Part shown: in pieces, positions 31,326 to 42,455 of the stretch | Position numbering within the stretch: position 1 is the stretch's first letter | Layout: each line of letters opens with the position of its first letter | Source of the DNA: Cydia pomonella | Taxonomy: Eukaryota; Arthropoda; Insecta; Lepidoptera; Tortricidae | Assembly: GCF_033807575.1 (NCBI RefSeq) | Contig: NC_084716.1 | Coordinates: forward strand, 5,704,001 to 5,768,000 | Direction: 5' to 3' | Length of the DNA: 64,000 nucleotides | Notes under the pieces: generated by a model | The model's input: only the letters and a program-made list of their open reading frames with translations | What the model was told of the DNA's origin: nothing | Databases searched by the model: none | Made by a program: the position numbers and the translations under genes

Positions 31326-34300
31326 AAAATTTCAAAAAATTGGGTCTTGACAGTAGTACTCTTATAACACCTGATAATATTAGGGCCGAATCATATTGCG
31401 GAAATTATGTACCTATGATCGGTTCGTGTATTATTAATTGGTTATATAAAGAACGTTTATATCCGTTGCGGTTTGTTATATCTCGAGACGATAGAAAGAG
31501 TGTTTTGGGCAAATATGCTTGTGAGGACTTAGGCCTGGTCAAACGCATATATTCGCTTACCTTAGATCATTATGAGGATCTCTTTCATGGCCTGGGTAAA
31601 TTGCCGGGTGAGTATACTATTAGTATCGAGGAAGGAGCGCAACCGTCAGTCTGTCCGGTTCGCAAGATACCTATGGGCGTGCGCGACAAATTACAGGGTG
31701 AATTAGATCGCATGGTTAAAATGGGGGTCATTAGAAAAGTGTCCCACCCCACACCGTGGGTCAATGCGATTGTAGTGGCCGCGAAAAAAGATGGCAGTAT
31801 ACGCGTGTGCCTCGACCCGCGGCCGCTAAATCGCGTTGTGCGCCGCGCTCGCTACCCCCTCCCCGCGCTCGGTGAAATAGCCACAAAGCTACAGGGAGCG
31901 CGATATTTTAGCAAACTTGATGCTCGTTCAGGTTTTTGGATGGTACAAATAGACGATGCCAGTGCCGACCTATGTACATTTGGGACACCGTTCGGTAGGT
32001 ACCAATTCTTACGCCTCCCATATGGTATAAACTGTGCGTCTGAGGTATTCCATTCTAAGGTTCGTCAAATTTTGGAAGATCTGGAGGGAGTAGAGTCCTT
32101 CGTCGATGATATTATAGTCTGGGGAAGTACCTTAGAGGAACACGATGCAAGATTAAAGTCGTTGCTAGACAGATCGCGCGAGGTAGGCATTAAATTTAAT
32201 AAACAGAAGTGCGAATTTAGAGTTCAAAAGATTACTTATCTAGGTCACACGTTTAGTCATGAGGGTATGCGTGTTGATTCTGAGAAGGTTAAGGCTATCG
32301 AGAAGATGCCTTCTCCACACGACCGAGCGTCTCTGGAAAGGTTTTTAGGTATGGTGAATTACTTATCGAAATTCATACCTAACTACTCGGAAGTGGCGTC
32401 ACCTTTACGAGCCCTGTTAAAAAAAGACACGGAATGGTGCTGGGAGCCCGAGCACGAGGCAGCCGCCGGACAGCTGCGGGCATTGGTGAGCGGCGCGCCT
32501 GTGCTGGCCCTGTACGCACCGCGCGCTCCAGTGCTGGTCTCGGTAGATGCTAGTCAGCACGCGTTGGGCGCTGTGATCCTTCAAGCGGGTCGGCCCGTTG
32601 AGTTTGCCTCTGCCACGCTAACAGATGCACAGACCAGGTATGCACAAATTGAAAAGGAGCTTCTTGCCATTGTCTTCGGACTGGAGCGTTTCCATCAATA
32701 CGTGTACGCTCATGGTGACGTCACAATCGAAACGGATCACAAACCACTGGAGGCATTGTTTTCAAAACCTTTAGATGCTGTGCCAGCGCGTTTGCAGAGG
32801 ATGATGCTTCGCATACAGGGTTATGATTTCAAGGTCGTGTATAAGCCAGGTAAATATATGTTTGTCGCAGATACATTGTCTCGAGCGCCCCTCCCGGATA
32901 ACATCAGTGACAAAGTATCCGAAGAAATAAACGACCAGTCATGTTTCTTATTGGAAAATGTCAGATTCAGTGACGGTAAGTTACGTACTATCAGACAAGT
33001 GACTACAGACGATGATGAGTGTCAGTTAATAATTAAATATATACAGTCAGGTTGGCCGCACAGTAAATATGAAGTCAACGAAAAAGTGCGAGGACACTGG
33101 TCGTTGCGAAATAGTTTCGAATATGTGGATGGTATAATTTTCAAGGACAATTTAGTTTACATCCCCAAGGCGTTGAGGGCAGAAATGATAAGTCGCGTGC
33201 ACGACGGACACATGGGCATCGATCGTTGTAAGCGGCACGCGCGTGACGTCATGTTCTGGCCGGGAATGAGTCGAGACGTGGAGCGCCGCGTGCGCCGCTG
33301 TGGGGCATGCGCCGCGCGCGCGCCGAGGGCCCAGCGGGAACCCATGCTGCCGCATGACATACCTGATTTACCGTGGATAAAAGTAGGTTCCGATATTTTT
33401 CAATATGGCTCTAAATATTTTCTTATACTGGTTGATTACTTTTCTAATTTTATCGAAGTAAGTCAAATCAAAAACATAGGAAGTAGGGCAGTCATAGAAG
33501 CCATGAAAGATCAGTTCGCAAGACACGGCATTCCTTGGGTATTAGTTACAGATAACGGACCTGCTTACGCATCCAAAGAGTTCGCGGATTTTAAAAAAGA
33601 ATGGGAGTTCGATCATATTACGACATCTCCCCATTATGCTCAATCGAACGGTCGTAGCGAAAAAAGCGTGAGAACTATTAAGGACATTCTCATAAAATCT
33701 ATAAATTCTGGTACTGACTTTTACTTAGGACTTTTAAACTTCCGAACCACACCCCGCGACAATTTAAGTTCGCCATCTCAGTTACTAATGGGACGCACGC
33801 TCAATACAAGATTACCGTCTCACGAGAGCAAACTTCGGCCGAGCCGAGATAACAGCCGTGACTACGAGAATATGGTACGTAACCAACAAACTAGTAAGCA
33901 ACACTACGACCAACGAGCACGTGCGCTGCCTGAACTACAGCCGGGTGACCGGTTGCTGGTGGTGGACAGGCAACGCAGGAGACAAGCCCGTGTCGAGTCT
34001 CGAGCAAATCAACCTCGTTCCTACTTCGTGACTGATCGTTCCGACAGGCGGATCAGACGAAACAGGCGCCATTTAATAAAACTTGAGCGATGTTCACCCG
34101 TGGATGACAGCAACGTTGCTGACAAATTACCGAGTGACGACGAAGCCTGGTCGAGTGCCGACAGCGACAGCCTGCCGTCGCCTGACGGAGCTGGTGCTGC
34201 TCCTTGTCCTGCGCCTAACTCGCAACCACATACGGAAAAATCTCGCGAACCTAGACAGGCGGCGATTAAGGCACGCATTAATATGAAAAACTATATCTAA
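31322..34300 (+). CDS. pol: Mag pol: protease end, RT, RNase H, integrase
   Basis: A 992-residue uninterrupted frame. The remainder of protease (MKNFKKLGL...) is followed by RT with LDARSGFWMVQID and the catalytic FVDD near residue 260, RNase H starting VSVDASQHALGAV near 400, an integrase zinc domain (HMGIDRCKRH...CGAC), and core residues Asp690 (GSDIF), Asp744 (TDNGPAY) and Glu780 (SNGRSEK), giving the DD35E spacing. The C terminus is basic then acidic. No stop or frame break is visible, so this is a young copy. Expression needs a shift from the gag frame. Confidence 0.92.
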   Translation: MKNFKKLGLDSSTLITPDNIRAESYCGNYVPMIGSCIINWLYKERLYPLRFVISRDDRKSVLGKYACEDLGLVKRIYSLTLDHYEDLFHGLGKLPGEYTISIEEGAQPSVCPVRKIPMGVRDKLQGELDRMVKMGVIRKVSHPTPWVNAIVVAAKKDGSIRVCLDPRPLNRVVRRARYPLPALGEIATKLQGARYFSKLDARSGFWMVQIDDASADLCTFGTPFGRYQFLRLPYGINCASEVFHSKVRQILEDLEGVESFVDDIIVWGSTLEEHDARLKSLLDRSREVGIKFNKQKCEFRVQKITYLGHTFSHEGMRVDSEKVKAIEKMPSPHDRASLERFLGMVNYLSKFIPNYSEVASPLRALLKKDTEWCWEPEHEAAAGQLRALVSGAPVLALYAPRAPVLVSVDASQHALGAVILQAGRPVEFASATLTDAQTRYAQIEKELLAIVFGLERFHQYVYAHGDVTIETDHKPLEALFSKPLDAVPARLQRMMLRIQGYDFKVVYKPGKYMFVADTLSRAPLPDNISDKVSEEINDQSCFLLENVRFSDGKLRTIRQVTTDDDECQLIIKYIQSGWPHSKYEVNEKVRGHWSLRNSFEYVDGIIFKDNLVYIPKALRAEMISRVHDGHMGIDRCKRHARDVMFWPGMSRDVERRVRRCGACAARAPRAQREPMLPHDIPDLPWIKVGSDIFQYGSKYFLILVDYFSNFIEVSQIKNIGSRAVIEAMKDQFARHGIPWVLVTDNGPAYASKEFADFKKEWEFDHITTSPHYAQSNGRSEKSVRTIKDILIKSINSGTDFYLGLLNFRTTPRDNLSSPSQLLMGRTLNTRLPSHESKLRPSRDNSRDYENMVRNQQTSKQHYDQRARALPELQPGDRLLVVDRQRRRQARVESRANQPRSYFVTDRSDRRIRRNRRHLIKLERCSPVDDSNVADKLPSDDEAWSSADSDSLPSPDGAGAAPCPAPNSQPHTEKSREPRQAAIKARINMKNYI

Positions 34301-34994
34301 CTCTTAATTTTTCCAGACCAATGAAAAAGTTACCCTTACAGTTATTGTCAATTAAAATAATTAATTAAGCTAATATAATCCTCATAATAATAATAATTAA
34401 AAAAAAAAAGGAGATCATTCTCCTTACTTACCTAAATACTCAATGTTAAGCTACGTTTACGTGCATGCAAGTGTGTATTTTACTGAGTTAAGAATGGTTA
34501 TTTACTTATTTGTAGTACTCGTATGCGTGTGCTTCTGTTAAAGATTAGATTACGTGCATGTTTATCTAAAATAGTAATAATAACTATCGCATTGTCACTG
34601 TGTCAACTGGCACAATTACAATATGATCAATAATACGCGAAGCATCTTGTTTATTACTTTGTTAAGATATATAGTAATAACTGATATATACTTGCAGTAG
34701 CACAAATGTATTTATTCGTAACGATTAGACTGTTACGTCATTAATATATACAATTATTACTCCAATAATTATATCTTTTATATACCAATATAATAGTACT
34801 TCAACTTTATACTTATGTAAAGTTAGCTTCTATATCCATTGCAATTATAATAATGTAGCTTAAGCTTATGCTACTTATGTACTTATGACTTATTTTCGTA
34901 ACGGGAAAAATGTTGTGTGGGTAATCATAAAGATATGTATTAGAGGGTAGAGAAAATAAAGTTCAGTTGTTATCGAATACGCTTTTCATTCACA

Positions 34995-36305
34995 TCAAAA
35001 AATCAATAAAAGCAATATTCGAAAAAGTTTAAAATAGATTGTCATATAGCTAAGCGAAATTATCTAAGTCAAAGAATAAAAAATAGTCCCAACATTATTA
35101 AAGCAACCTGGAAAGTAATCAATGTGGAGACTGGTCGCTCGAAACACAAAGTGAATGATTTTAAACTAAATATTGATAACAAAATTATAGATTCCAATTT
35201 AGAAGTAGCTACAGAATTTGAAAATTTTTTCACTGACGTACCAGTTTTCACAACTAAGGATTTAAATTCATCACCCTCATCTGCTGTTACTCTATTAAAA
35301 GATAACGCTCCAGAGTGTTGTGGAGATTTTCATTTTGAACGTGTTTGTACCTCCGATGTAGTAAAGGCGTTTAATTCGGTTAATGTCAAAAAAACGAATG
35401 ACCTCTGGGGAGTCTCTGTCCATGCTGTCAAATCCTTAGTAGAAATTATAGCGCCTGACTTAGTAATTATATTTAACAACAGTGTTGATTGCGGCGTTTC
35501 CTTATTTAATGAAACATAGTAAAATAACTCCTTTATTTAAATCGGGTAGCAACTCTGACCCCACTAACTTTAGACCGATATCTGTGCTACCAACGTTCAG
35601 TAAGATTTTTGAAAAATTAATTCTTTCTCAATTAGTACGACATTTTAACGTCAATAATTTAATGCATAATAAGCAGTTTGGTTTTACACGGGGTCGCTCG
35701 ACAACCGATGCTGGTGTTGAGCTAATTAAGCATATCTTCGATGCCTGGGAGGAGTCACGAGATGCTATAGGTATCTTCTGTGATTTGTCTAAGGCCTTCG
35801 ACTGCGTTTGTCATGAAACATTAATCAGGAAACTACACTATTATGGAGTTAGAGGAGCGGCACTGGATTTACTTAAGTCCTACTTAAATGGTAGAACACA
35901 AAGGGTCGATGTGAATGGACAGCGATCACCGGGGTCATTGGTCTCTATGGGTGTACCACAGGGGTCAATATTGGGACCTTTCCTGTTCCTTATCTACATA
36001 AATGACTTGCCATTCCTTGTAAAGACCCACCATGATATAGTATTGTTTGCAGACGACACTTCACTTATTTTCAAAGTCAAACGACAGCAACGAGCTTACA
36101 ATGATGTAAACGATGCTATTTCTAAAGTAGTAAATTGGTTCAATGTTAATAATTTATTGTTAAATGAGAATAAGATTAAATGTATTAAGTTTGTCACTAG
36201 TAATGTAAGGCATGTGTGTCACAGACAGACAAGTGTCATTGTGAAGGATGAGGAATTGGAATTAGTTGATAGTACAGTTTTTCTTGGTATAACTTTAGAT
36301 TCTAA
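34995..36305 (+). pseudogene. Non-LTR 1, reverse transcriptase
   Basis: The frames here give the linker (TWKVINVETGR...), then RT blocks: SNSDPTNFRPISVLPTFSKI, KQFGFTRGRSTTDA, IFCDLSKAFDC, MGVPQGSILGPFLFLIYIND and FADDTSLIF (catalytic). One frame break lies near 35500. It is interrupted at 36305 by piggyBac, and the reading resumes at 38989 (KLQWGPHIATLSNRLSSA). Confidence 0.88.
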
Positions 36306-38988
36306 CCCCTTCAAACCTGAATTACGAGATTGTGTTTAAAAAAATATTTCTGTCAATTAACTGTATATTTATGGTCTAAATGAACGATTTTAGGTAAAAA
36401 AAATTTTTTTTTTTATTTATATTTTTCTAGATATTTTTGTGTCCATTGTAATGGACAGGAGGACTTAACTGTTGCTTTAATTGTATATATGTATTAGTTT
36501 ATGTGAGGTTTTTAAGTTGGGCATTAAGGGTACTAAAATAATATGTAACACGTTTTTTTATTATTATTTGGTATAAAAAATGAAAAAACGCAAACTCATT
36601 ATGTGTTTTGGTGGAATGCTCTAAAACAATTCCTTTCACTTACAAAACACAAATGTATATCGCATTTTAGGCAGTAGACATGTGTTTTGCCTTTACAGCC
36701 AGGTTTTTTGCACCTTGTAGCTTCTTTTTTTTTGTCGTATTCTGGTAAATGGTCGACAGTGTCGTACTGTATTTCACTAGCTGGCCTAAATTCGATACAC
36801 CGGCGACTCTTCGGTGTACTAGGTGGTGTATTTATTGGACTGCTGTTTCCAGAACTAGATGGACGTCCTCTTTTTCTTGAAAGAAGTGGTTGTCCCATTT
36901 TTATTAGAGCTTCAGCTACTCGTTGTCGGAAATGCAGAAGGTCTAAAATATCTTTGTCTAATATTTTACAAACTTGACAGTCTTCTTTATATTCTAACCA
37001 GCTGTTAGTCACCGCCAAGTCAATCGCGTGAAATATCATTCGCAACGTCCATTTTTTAGACCTTATAAAAATGCGGTACAGGCTAAGTAAATGGTCAATT
37101 TTATCAACGCCTCCCATACCGTTGTTATATAGTCGTACAAGTTCTGACGTGGAATTGATATGTACTCTTTCGACACTTTGTTCCATCTTCGCGCCTCATC
37201 TTCCTCTCCGATCCCAACAAAATTAGATGCAAGTATTACAGCTTTGTTATCCATCCATTTGAGGACTACCACATCTTTTGAGCTATTGGTAACTTGTTCT
37301 GAGTATCCTCTTTCTTTTTTTGCGCCTTCCCTGTCAGTAATGAGGGGTGGGTTTTGAAATCTGTTTACTCTGATCGTTCCTCCTGCATATATTTCTCTTT
37401 CACGCAGATCTCTCAGCAAATTGTAGTTAGAAAAATAATTATCAAAGAAAAGGAAATGTCCAGAGCAAGCTATCCGTTGAGAAAGCTGATATACATACGC
37501 AGCTGGTGCACCGTAACGCAAGACATAATTTTAAGCTATTGCATAGCTTCTATCGCGGGCTTTGAGCGCGGGGACCGAATCGAGAAATTCCGTAACGAAA
37601 AAACCTCACGCTCTCTTTTTTTTTTTATCTATATTTGTTGTGGCTCCTTGATAAATAATGAAGTCATAGACCAGCCCGCTCTTGCCACAAAGCATAAAAA
37701 TTTTGATACCCCATGGCTCTGGTTTTCCTTTGACATATTGTTTGATATTCAGATTCCCTCTAAAGGGAACAATCTGCTCATCAACACTTAGAATTTGTTC
37801 CAGTTTCAGCTCTAGGCACCGTTCCCTGATCGAATCGTATAAATGTCGGACTTTGATTAGTCGGTCACTGTTTCCATTTGGAATAGAACTGTTGTCAATA
37901 ATATGCAAATTATTTCTCAACTGCATAAAACGGTCCCTGGGCATGTTTTCTAAAAATACTTTCATATCCAAAGTTCTATCCCAATACATTCTAATTCGTG
38001 GAAACTTTAGATTTCCCATAATAATATGGAGGGCTAAAAATATTTTCATTTCGGTCAGCGAACATTGTTTGTAGTTACGGACGTTTTTTGTGTTGGCATA
38101 TAAATTGGTATTAAAAACTATTTCTTCTAGCAGAGACTCCGGAATATATTTATTGAAGTATTCTATCGGTGCCAATGGTGATTCAATTTCTGATATTGGT
38201 GAAGATGACCAGACAAATGCAGGAGTTTCAAATTGAAGATGCTTTCTCCATGTGATATCTGGTTTGTTAGTTTTTTTATTAGTTCTATAATTATTTGATC
38301 CACTCACTACTGATTCATCCTCCTCTTCGATTTCTTGTTCAACTTCCAAGTTTTCTTCGAGTGGTTGTGGTTCATTTGGGCGTACAATATCACTACCCAC
38401 ACGAGTTGACGTTGATGATGCTGGCTGTATAATTTCATCATCACTTTCTTCGTCGAGGTCTGACAGCGTACCATTTTCTAGAAGATCCAGCAGACTTGCA
38501 ACGTCTTTGTTTCTTGATAAATCAAGTACTAAAACACAGAAAAAGTAATAATATTCAGTAACATAATATATTACTTGTACACTTTTTTATTTACAGTCGG
38601 ATCCTAATGTCCATTCCAGTGGACAAACAAAGTTACTCATATTTTGCCAGGAATATTGATAAAAGTTACTTAGATTTTTAGATAAATACAAACATTAACG
38701 TCCAACCTACTTGAAAAAAAATATGTTACATAAACAATCAATTTGCCAAAGAAAATAATTGAACAAAGTTAGCTTACCCGTACTGCGTCTACTCATGGCT
38801 GCCGTCAACATTCGACTTATTGTTTCGATATACCCACATAATTTTTCTTAGAACTTGATGAAGCATAAACAATTCACAATGACTAAAGAGCACGGCTAAA
38901 TGTTTACATTACCTTTAGAACAACACTGGATCACATTACAAAAAAATATCAGTAATGTCCATTGATATGGACGCCGGGTCTGAAGGGG
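36306..38988 (-). mobile_element. piggyBac-like element
   Basis: Ends read CCCCTTCAAACCTG (36306) and, inverted, CCCCTTCAGACCCG (38988). The target duplication is CTAA at 36302-36305 and 38989-38992, a variant of the usual TTAA; removal of the element leaves the non-LTR 1 frame continuous. Three palindromes GTCCATTnnnnTGGAC-like lie near the ends (36441, 38609, 38957). Confidence 0.9.
36599..38796 (-). pseudogene. piggyBac transposase with a small first exon and two frame breaks
   Basis: Exon 1 (38796-38778) gives MSRRST and a GTAAGC donor. Exon 2 begins at 38528 after GTGTTTTAG in phase. Then come an acidic N-terminal region, the DDE_Tnp_1_7 core with LSVDEQIVPFRG (first Asp), FFDNYFSNYNLL (second Asp) and NNGMGGVDKIDHLLS (third Asp), and a Cys-rich C-terminal domain (CKKPGCKGKTHVYCLKCD). 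Frame changes near 37610 (in a poly(A) run) and 37190 break it. The enzyme would excise and insert DNA without footprints at TTAA-like sites. Confidence 0.9.
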
Positions 38989-39131
38989 CTAAACTCCAGT
39001 GGGGTCCCCATATTGCTACTCTTTCGAATAGACTGAGTTCTGCAGCTTTTGCAGTAAGCAAAATCCGTCAGTTAACTGATGTCAAAACAGCTCGATTAGT
39101 ATATTTTAGTTACTTCCATAGCATTATGTCT

Positions 39132-40140
39132 GTAACCGCCAGAGGACACCCTGGAGTCAGCTCTCAGCGATAACTCAGTTTAATATTTATTTACGGAGCC
39201 TGCTGGTTCGGAAATCCAATTCCTCCCACGGTGGGACGTAGTTGGAGCGTCAAACAAACACCACTTAATTAGATTCCTATTTATTTTGCACTAGCACACA
39301 CTTAGTCTAGACCTTAGGCACCAAACTTAAGCACTAAACACTAACACTATAGGCACTTTCACTATAACGTTATTCTAGTACTTACTAAGGTAAAATAACT
39401 AAGCGGTCCACGTAACTAGCACTAAAACCACTATTACCACTAATACTGATCACAACTTTAGGGCACTTTCACTTTTTCCTCACTTTTCCTTCTTGTTTTC
39501 CGATCGCTTGAACTGAACTGAACTAACTGACTGAACAGCAGGCCGTATCTCGCCTGCTTATATAGGGCGAATACGAGGTCTCGAAAGTAACTCCAGATAA
39601 TTCGAGAACGGCCTCGTTACGTGGACTTCTCTTTCTTGTGCTATCTCTTTCTCGCATTGGGCGTAGAACTTTCCCCGTATTTAACCACCTTTTCGGGTTT
39701 ATCTCGGGAACCCTGAGGTTTTCAGTGATGAACCGTACCTTTTTAGAAAGCATTTACGAAGATCTACCCTATTATACTAGTTTCAGCTGAAAATATTCAT
39801 AAATATAAGAATTATCTCAATCGATAGTTCAACTCCATACAAAAATAACTTTAAGTCTTAATATCTCGATAATTCTAGGCCCAATGCTTACAATGCTTGT
39901 GTCTACGGATAGCTAACCCTATTTTCTAACTATACAGGTCACTACGATCCCTGGGGAAAGCCTAACTTGGGAGAAATCAGGTGAAATTGGGTCGCCTCGG
40001 CCCGAACATATAAATACCGCGCACCGAAGTCCGCACCGCTCAGTACGCTTCCGGCTTCCGCAGCGATCGCACCGGCCGCTCACCCGCGGTGATGACGTCA
40101 CGTAACAAGCTGACACAAAAACGCTATTTTCATAGCGACT
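39132..40140 (-). repeat. BEL/Pao 3' LTR
   Basis: The outer edge is TGTAACCGCCAGAGG at 39132, flanked by non-LTR 1 coding sequence. The inner edge is placed near 40140 after an A/G-rich tract (AGAAAAAGGATAAA on minus) and is approximate. A TATTTATA box near 40008-40015 on the minus strand is likely the element's promoter. Without a second copy the limits are not certain. Confidence 0.6.
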
Positions 40141-40253
40141 ACAATTTTATCCTTTTTCTAGTCAATCGACCGATAAGTCAATCATACAAAGTGTGCTTGT
40201 GTCAACTTATTTCTATCCTATAGCTAGGCACCCTATAGCTATTTTATCTAGTT

Positions 40254-41207
40254 TTACGCGTTAGGTAATTCTTTCCGGCCCGGGTCTGTACCGTCCGAGC
40301 ATTCGTCTCGGCAGGGGTCCATGCTGTCCGTAACAGTCTGCCCCCGCTGACGCTCCTGCGACTGCTCCTGTTGCAACGGTAGGACAGCCAACTTTGTGAC
40401 GGGCCTCCGGAACACGCCTCCTCGGGTTTGAACGTCAGCCGATCGTATTCCACCATCCGGTCCTGGGTACACCTGGGTGACGATGCCGCGTGGCCACACA
40501 TTGCGCGGCAGGTTTCCGTCCACTATTATTACATAGTCGCCCTTCTGGATTGGCCTGACCCTGTTATTTGATGATTGGCGCGGTGCGAGTGTTGGCAGGT
40601 ACTCCCGTATCCATCTTCGCCAGAAGTGGTCGGCCAAAGCTTGGCTGGCCCGCCAAGTCCTGCGGTCCGCTTCCTCGCACGGTCCGGTCGATGGAGCTCC
40701 CGTTGAGCTTCCCAGGAGAAAATGAGCCGGTGTCAACGCTTCCTCATCCCTCGGGTCCACTGAAACATGGGTCAGTGGCCGTGCGTTGACAGTATTTTCT
40801 GCCTCTGCCAGTATGGTCAGCAACAATTCTTCTTTGGGTGCCTTTGTGTGTAATGTTGCTGTTAGGGCGTTCTTTACGGAGCGTACTAATCTTTCCCAAG
40901 CTCCGCCTTGGTTAGGTGCACCGGGTGGAATAAACTTCCATGTGACGTTGTGTTGTACGCCGAACTCTCGAAGTGCTGGTAACCACTCCTTGTAGGCGTT
41001 GCGTAGTTCGACGTCCGCTCCCCTGAAGTTTGTCGCATTGTCGCTGTAAATGACTGCGGGCCATCCTCGTCGTGCCGCTAGTCGCCTGAGAGCCATTATC
41101 GCCGAGTCCGTTGAGAGACTATGGACGATCTCCAGATGTATGGCTCGCGTCGTTAAGCATGTAAACAATGCAACCAATCTTTTTTCATGCCTTCGTCCGA
41201 TGGTCAC
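40254..41207 (-). pseudogene. pol: BEL/Pao integrase core and C-terminal domain
   Basis: The frame reads RRHEKRLVALFTCLTTRAIH, IYSDNATNFRGA (second catalytic Asp), GGAWERLVRSVK (Glu) and a DUF5641-like end (GDYVIIVDGNLPRNVWPRG). The zinc-binding domain and the DYFGP-type first Asp usual before GRRxEKR are absent. The frame before it (EATRP at about 41225) runs straight into this point, so an in-frame deletion removed them. Not functional as an integrase. Confidence 0.85.
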
Positions 41208-41264
41208 TTGTTCATCTTTATCCGGGCGGGTAGCTTCATCCGCCGGATTTTCTTTTGTGGGAAC

Positions 41265-42455
41265 CTAGCGCCATTGTTTTGGTATTGTCAGTTCCGCTAT
41301 TTCACCTAAGCGGTTGGCTACATAGGCGCTGTATCGTTTCGCGTCGTTGCGGACCCAGTGTAGCACCGTCCTTGAGTCTGTCCACATGATGACCTGATCT
41401 GGTGTCAGACGGTGCTCCTCCCGGATGGTCTGCTGTAGCCTTGACCCGATGAGCGCCGACTGAAGTTCCATGCGTGGTATGCTGAGTTGCCTCGTTGGCC
41501 CAACCTTACTTTTTGCCGCGATTAGGCTCACTTGGGCCTCCCCGCCATTTGAGGCTACTCGCCAGTACGCCACGCATGCGTATGCTTTGGTGCTGGCGTC
41601 CACGAACACATGTAGTTCCCTTCTCGCCACTGCCCCCGTTGAACAGCTTCTTGGCCCACAGATTTTGCAGCTGAACTTTTGCTGTTATAGTATAGTGGCT
41701 TAACAGCCCCAGCGGGTCATATACTGACATCACGGCCGATAACATTTGCCTCTTCGTAGGCGTCTGTATCATTTCCTTCACTTCGGCCGGTACCCTTATC
41801 ATTGTTGTGTTGAAACCCAACTGGTCGGTTTCAGGGTTCCAGTACATCCCGAGGATCTTATTTTCCTTGCCTTTGCCGAGCTGTGCCGGTGTACTTGCGT
41901 GTAACTCCGTCGGGATCTGCTGGAGTAGCTTCACACTGTTTGAAGTCCACCCTCGTAACTGGAACCCTCCCTTGGCGTGAGACGACGCAACTTGCGTAGC
42001 ACGATGTAAGAGTTCCTTCTCATCCGGGTAGCTGGCTACGTAATCGTCCATGTAATGATTACGTGTGATGTCTTCCACAGCATCCGGGAACTCATCAGCG
42101 TTGTCCATAGCGTTTCTATTTCTGACGCTATGGGCCAGAAATGGTGAGCTTGCTGCACCAAAAAGCATGCTCGTCATTTTGTAAAATTGCGGATTCCCTG
42201 TCCGGCGGTCCCCTCTCCAAATGAACATTTGTGACGGTTGATCCTCGGCCCTTATTTTTACTTGGAGGAACATTTCCTGTAGATCCGCCACAACTGCAAA
42301 TTGCCCTTCGCGGAACCGAAAGAGAATCCCTATAATTGACTGTAGTAGATCCGGTCCTTCTAAAAGAAAATCGTTTAGGCATTTCCCTTGAACGCGACAC
42401 GCAGCGTCGAAGACTAGCCTTATCTTTCCCGGTTTGTTCGGATTAGTTACCGCAA
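41265..42455 (-). pseudogene. pol: BEL/Pao reverse transcriptase and RNase H
   Basis: Blocks on minus: VTNPNKPGKIRLVFDAACR, VVADLQEMFLQVKI, NHYMDDYVASY (catalytic MDD), ILGMYWNPETDQLGF, then RNase H with HVFVDASTKAYACVAYW and MWTDSRTVLHWV. A frame change near 41600 and a TAG at 41265 (in QWR-stop-VPTKENPADE, where Trp is usual) break it. The upstream join to WVLPH lies beyond non-LTR 2 at 45711. Confidence 0.88.

Larger units (their letters stand above)
30087..34994 (+). mobile_element. Mag-type Ty3/gypsy LTR retrotransposon
   Basis: A 4,908-bp element with 84-bp LTRs (30087-30170, 34911-34994) that are identical by eye, each TGTTGTGTGG...TTCATTCACA. Flanks TCAAG and TCAAA suggest a 5-bp target duplication with one change. 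A purine tract (ACGGGAAAAA) precedes the 3' LTR, and TGGTGGCAGCGGTG just inside the 5' LTR is the likely primer site. Very short LTRs and pol layout match the Mag lineage first known from Bombyx. It splits the endonuclease/RT region of non-LTR 1. Confidence 0.93.
28260..39131 (+). mobile_element. Non-LTR retrotransposon 1 (interrupted by Mag gypsy and piggyBac)
   Basis: Four plus-strand pieces belong to one element: 28260-30086, 34995-36305 and 38989-39131, with Mag and piggyBac between them. The frames join smoothly at both insertions. The order is an ORF1-like region, an endonuclease and RT, consistent with the Jockey/CR1 group. The 3' end is missing: the RT-downstream region is cut at 39131 by the BEL 3' LTR. 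Confidence 0.85.
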
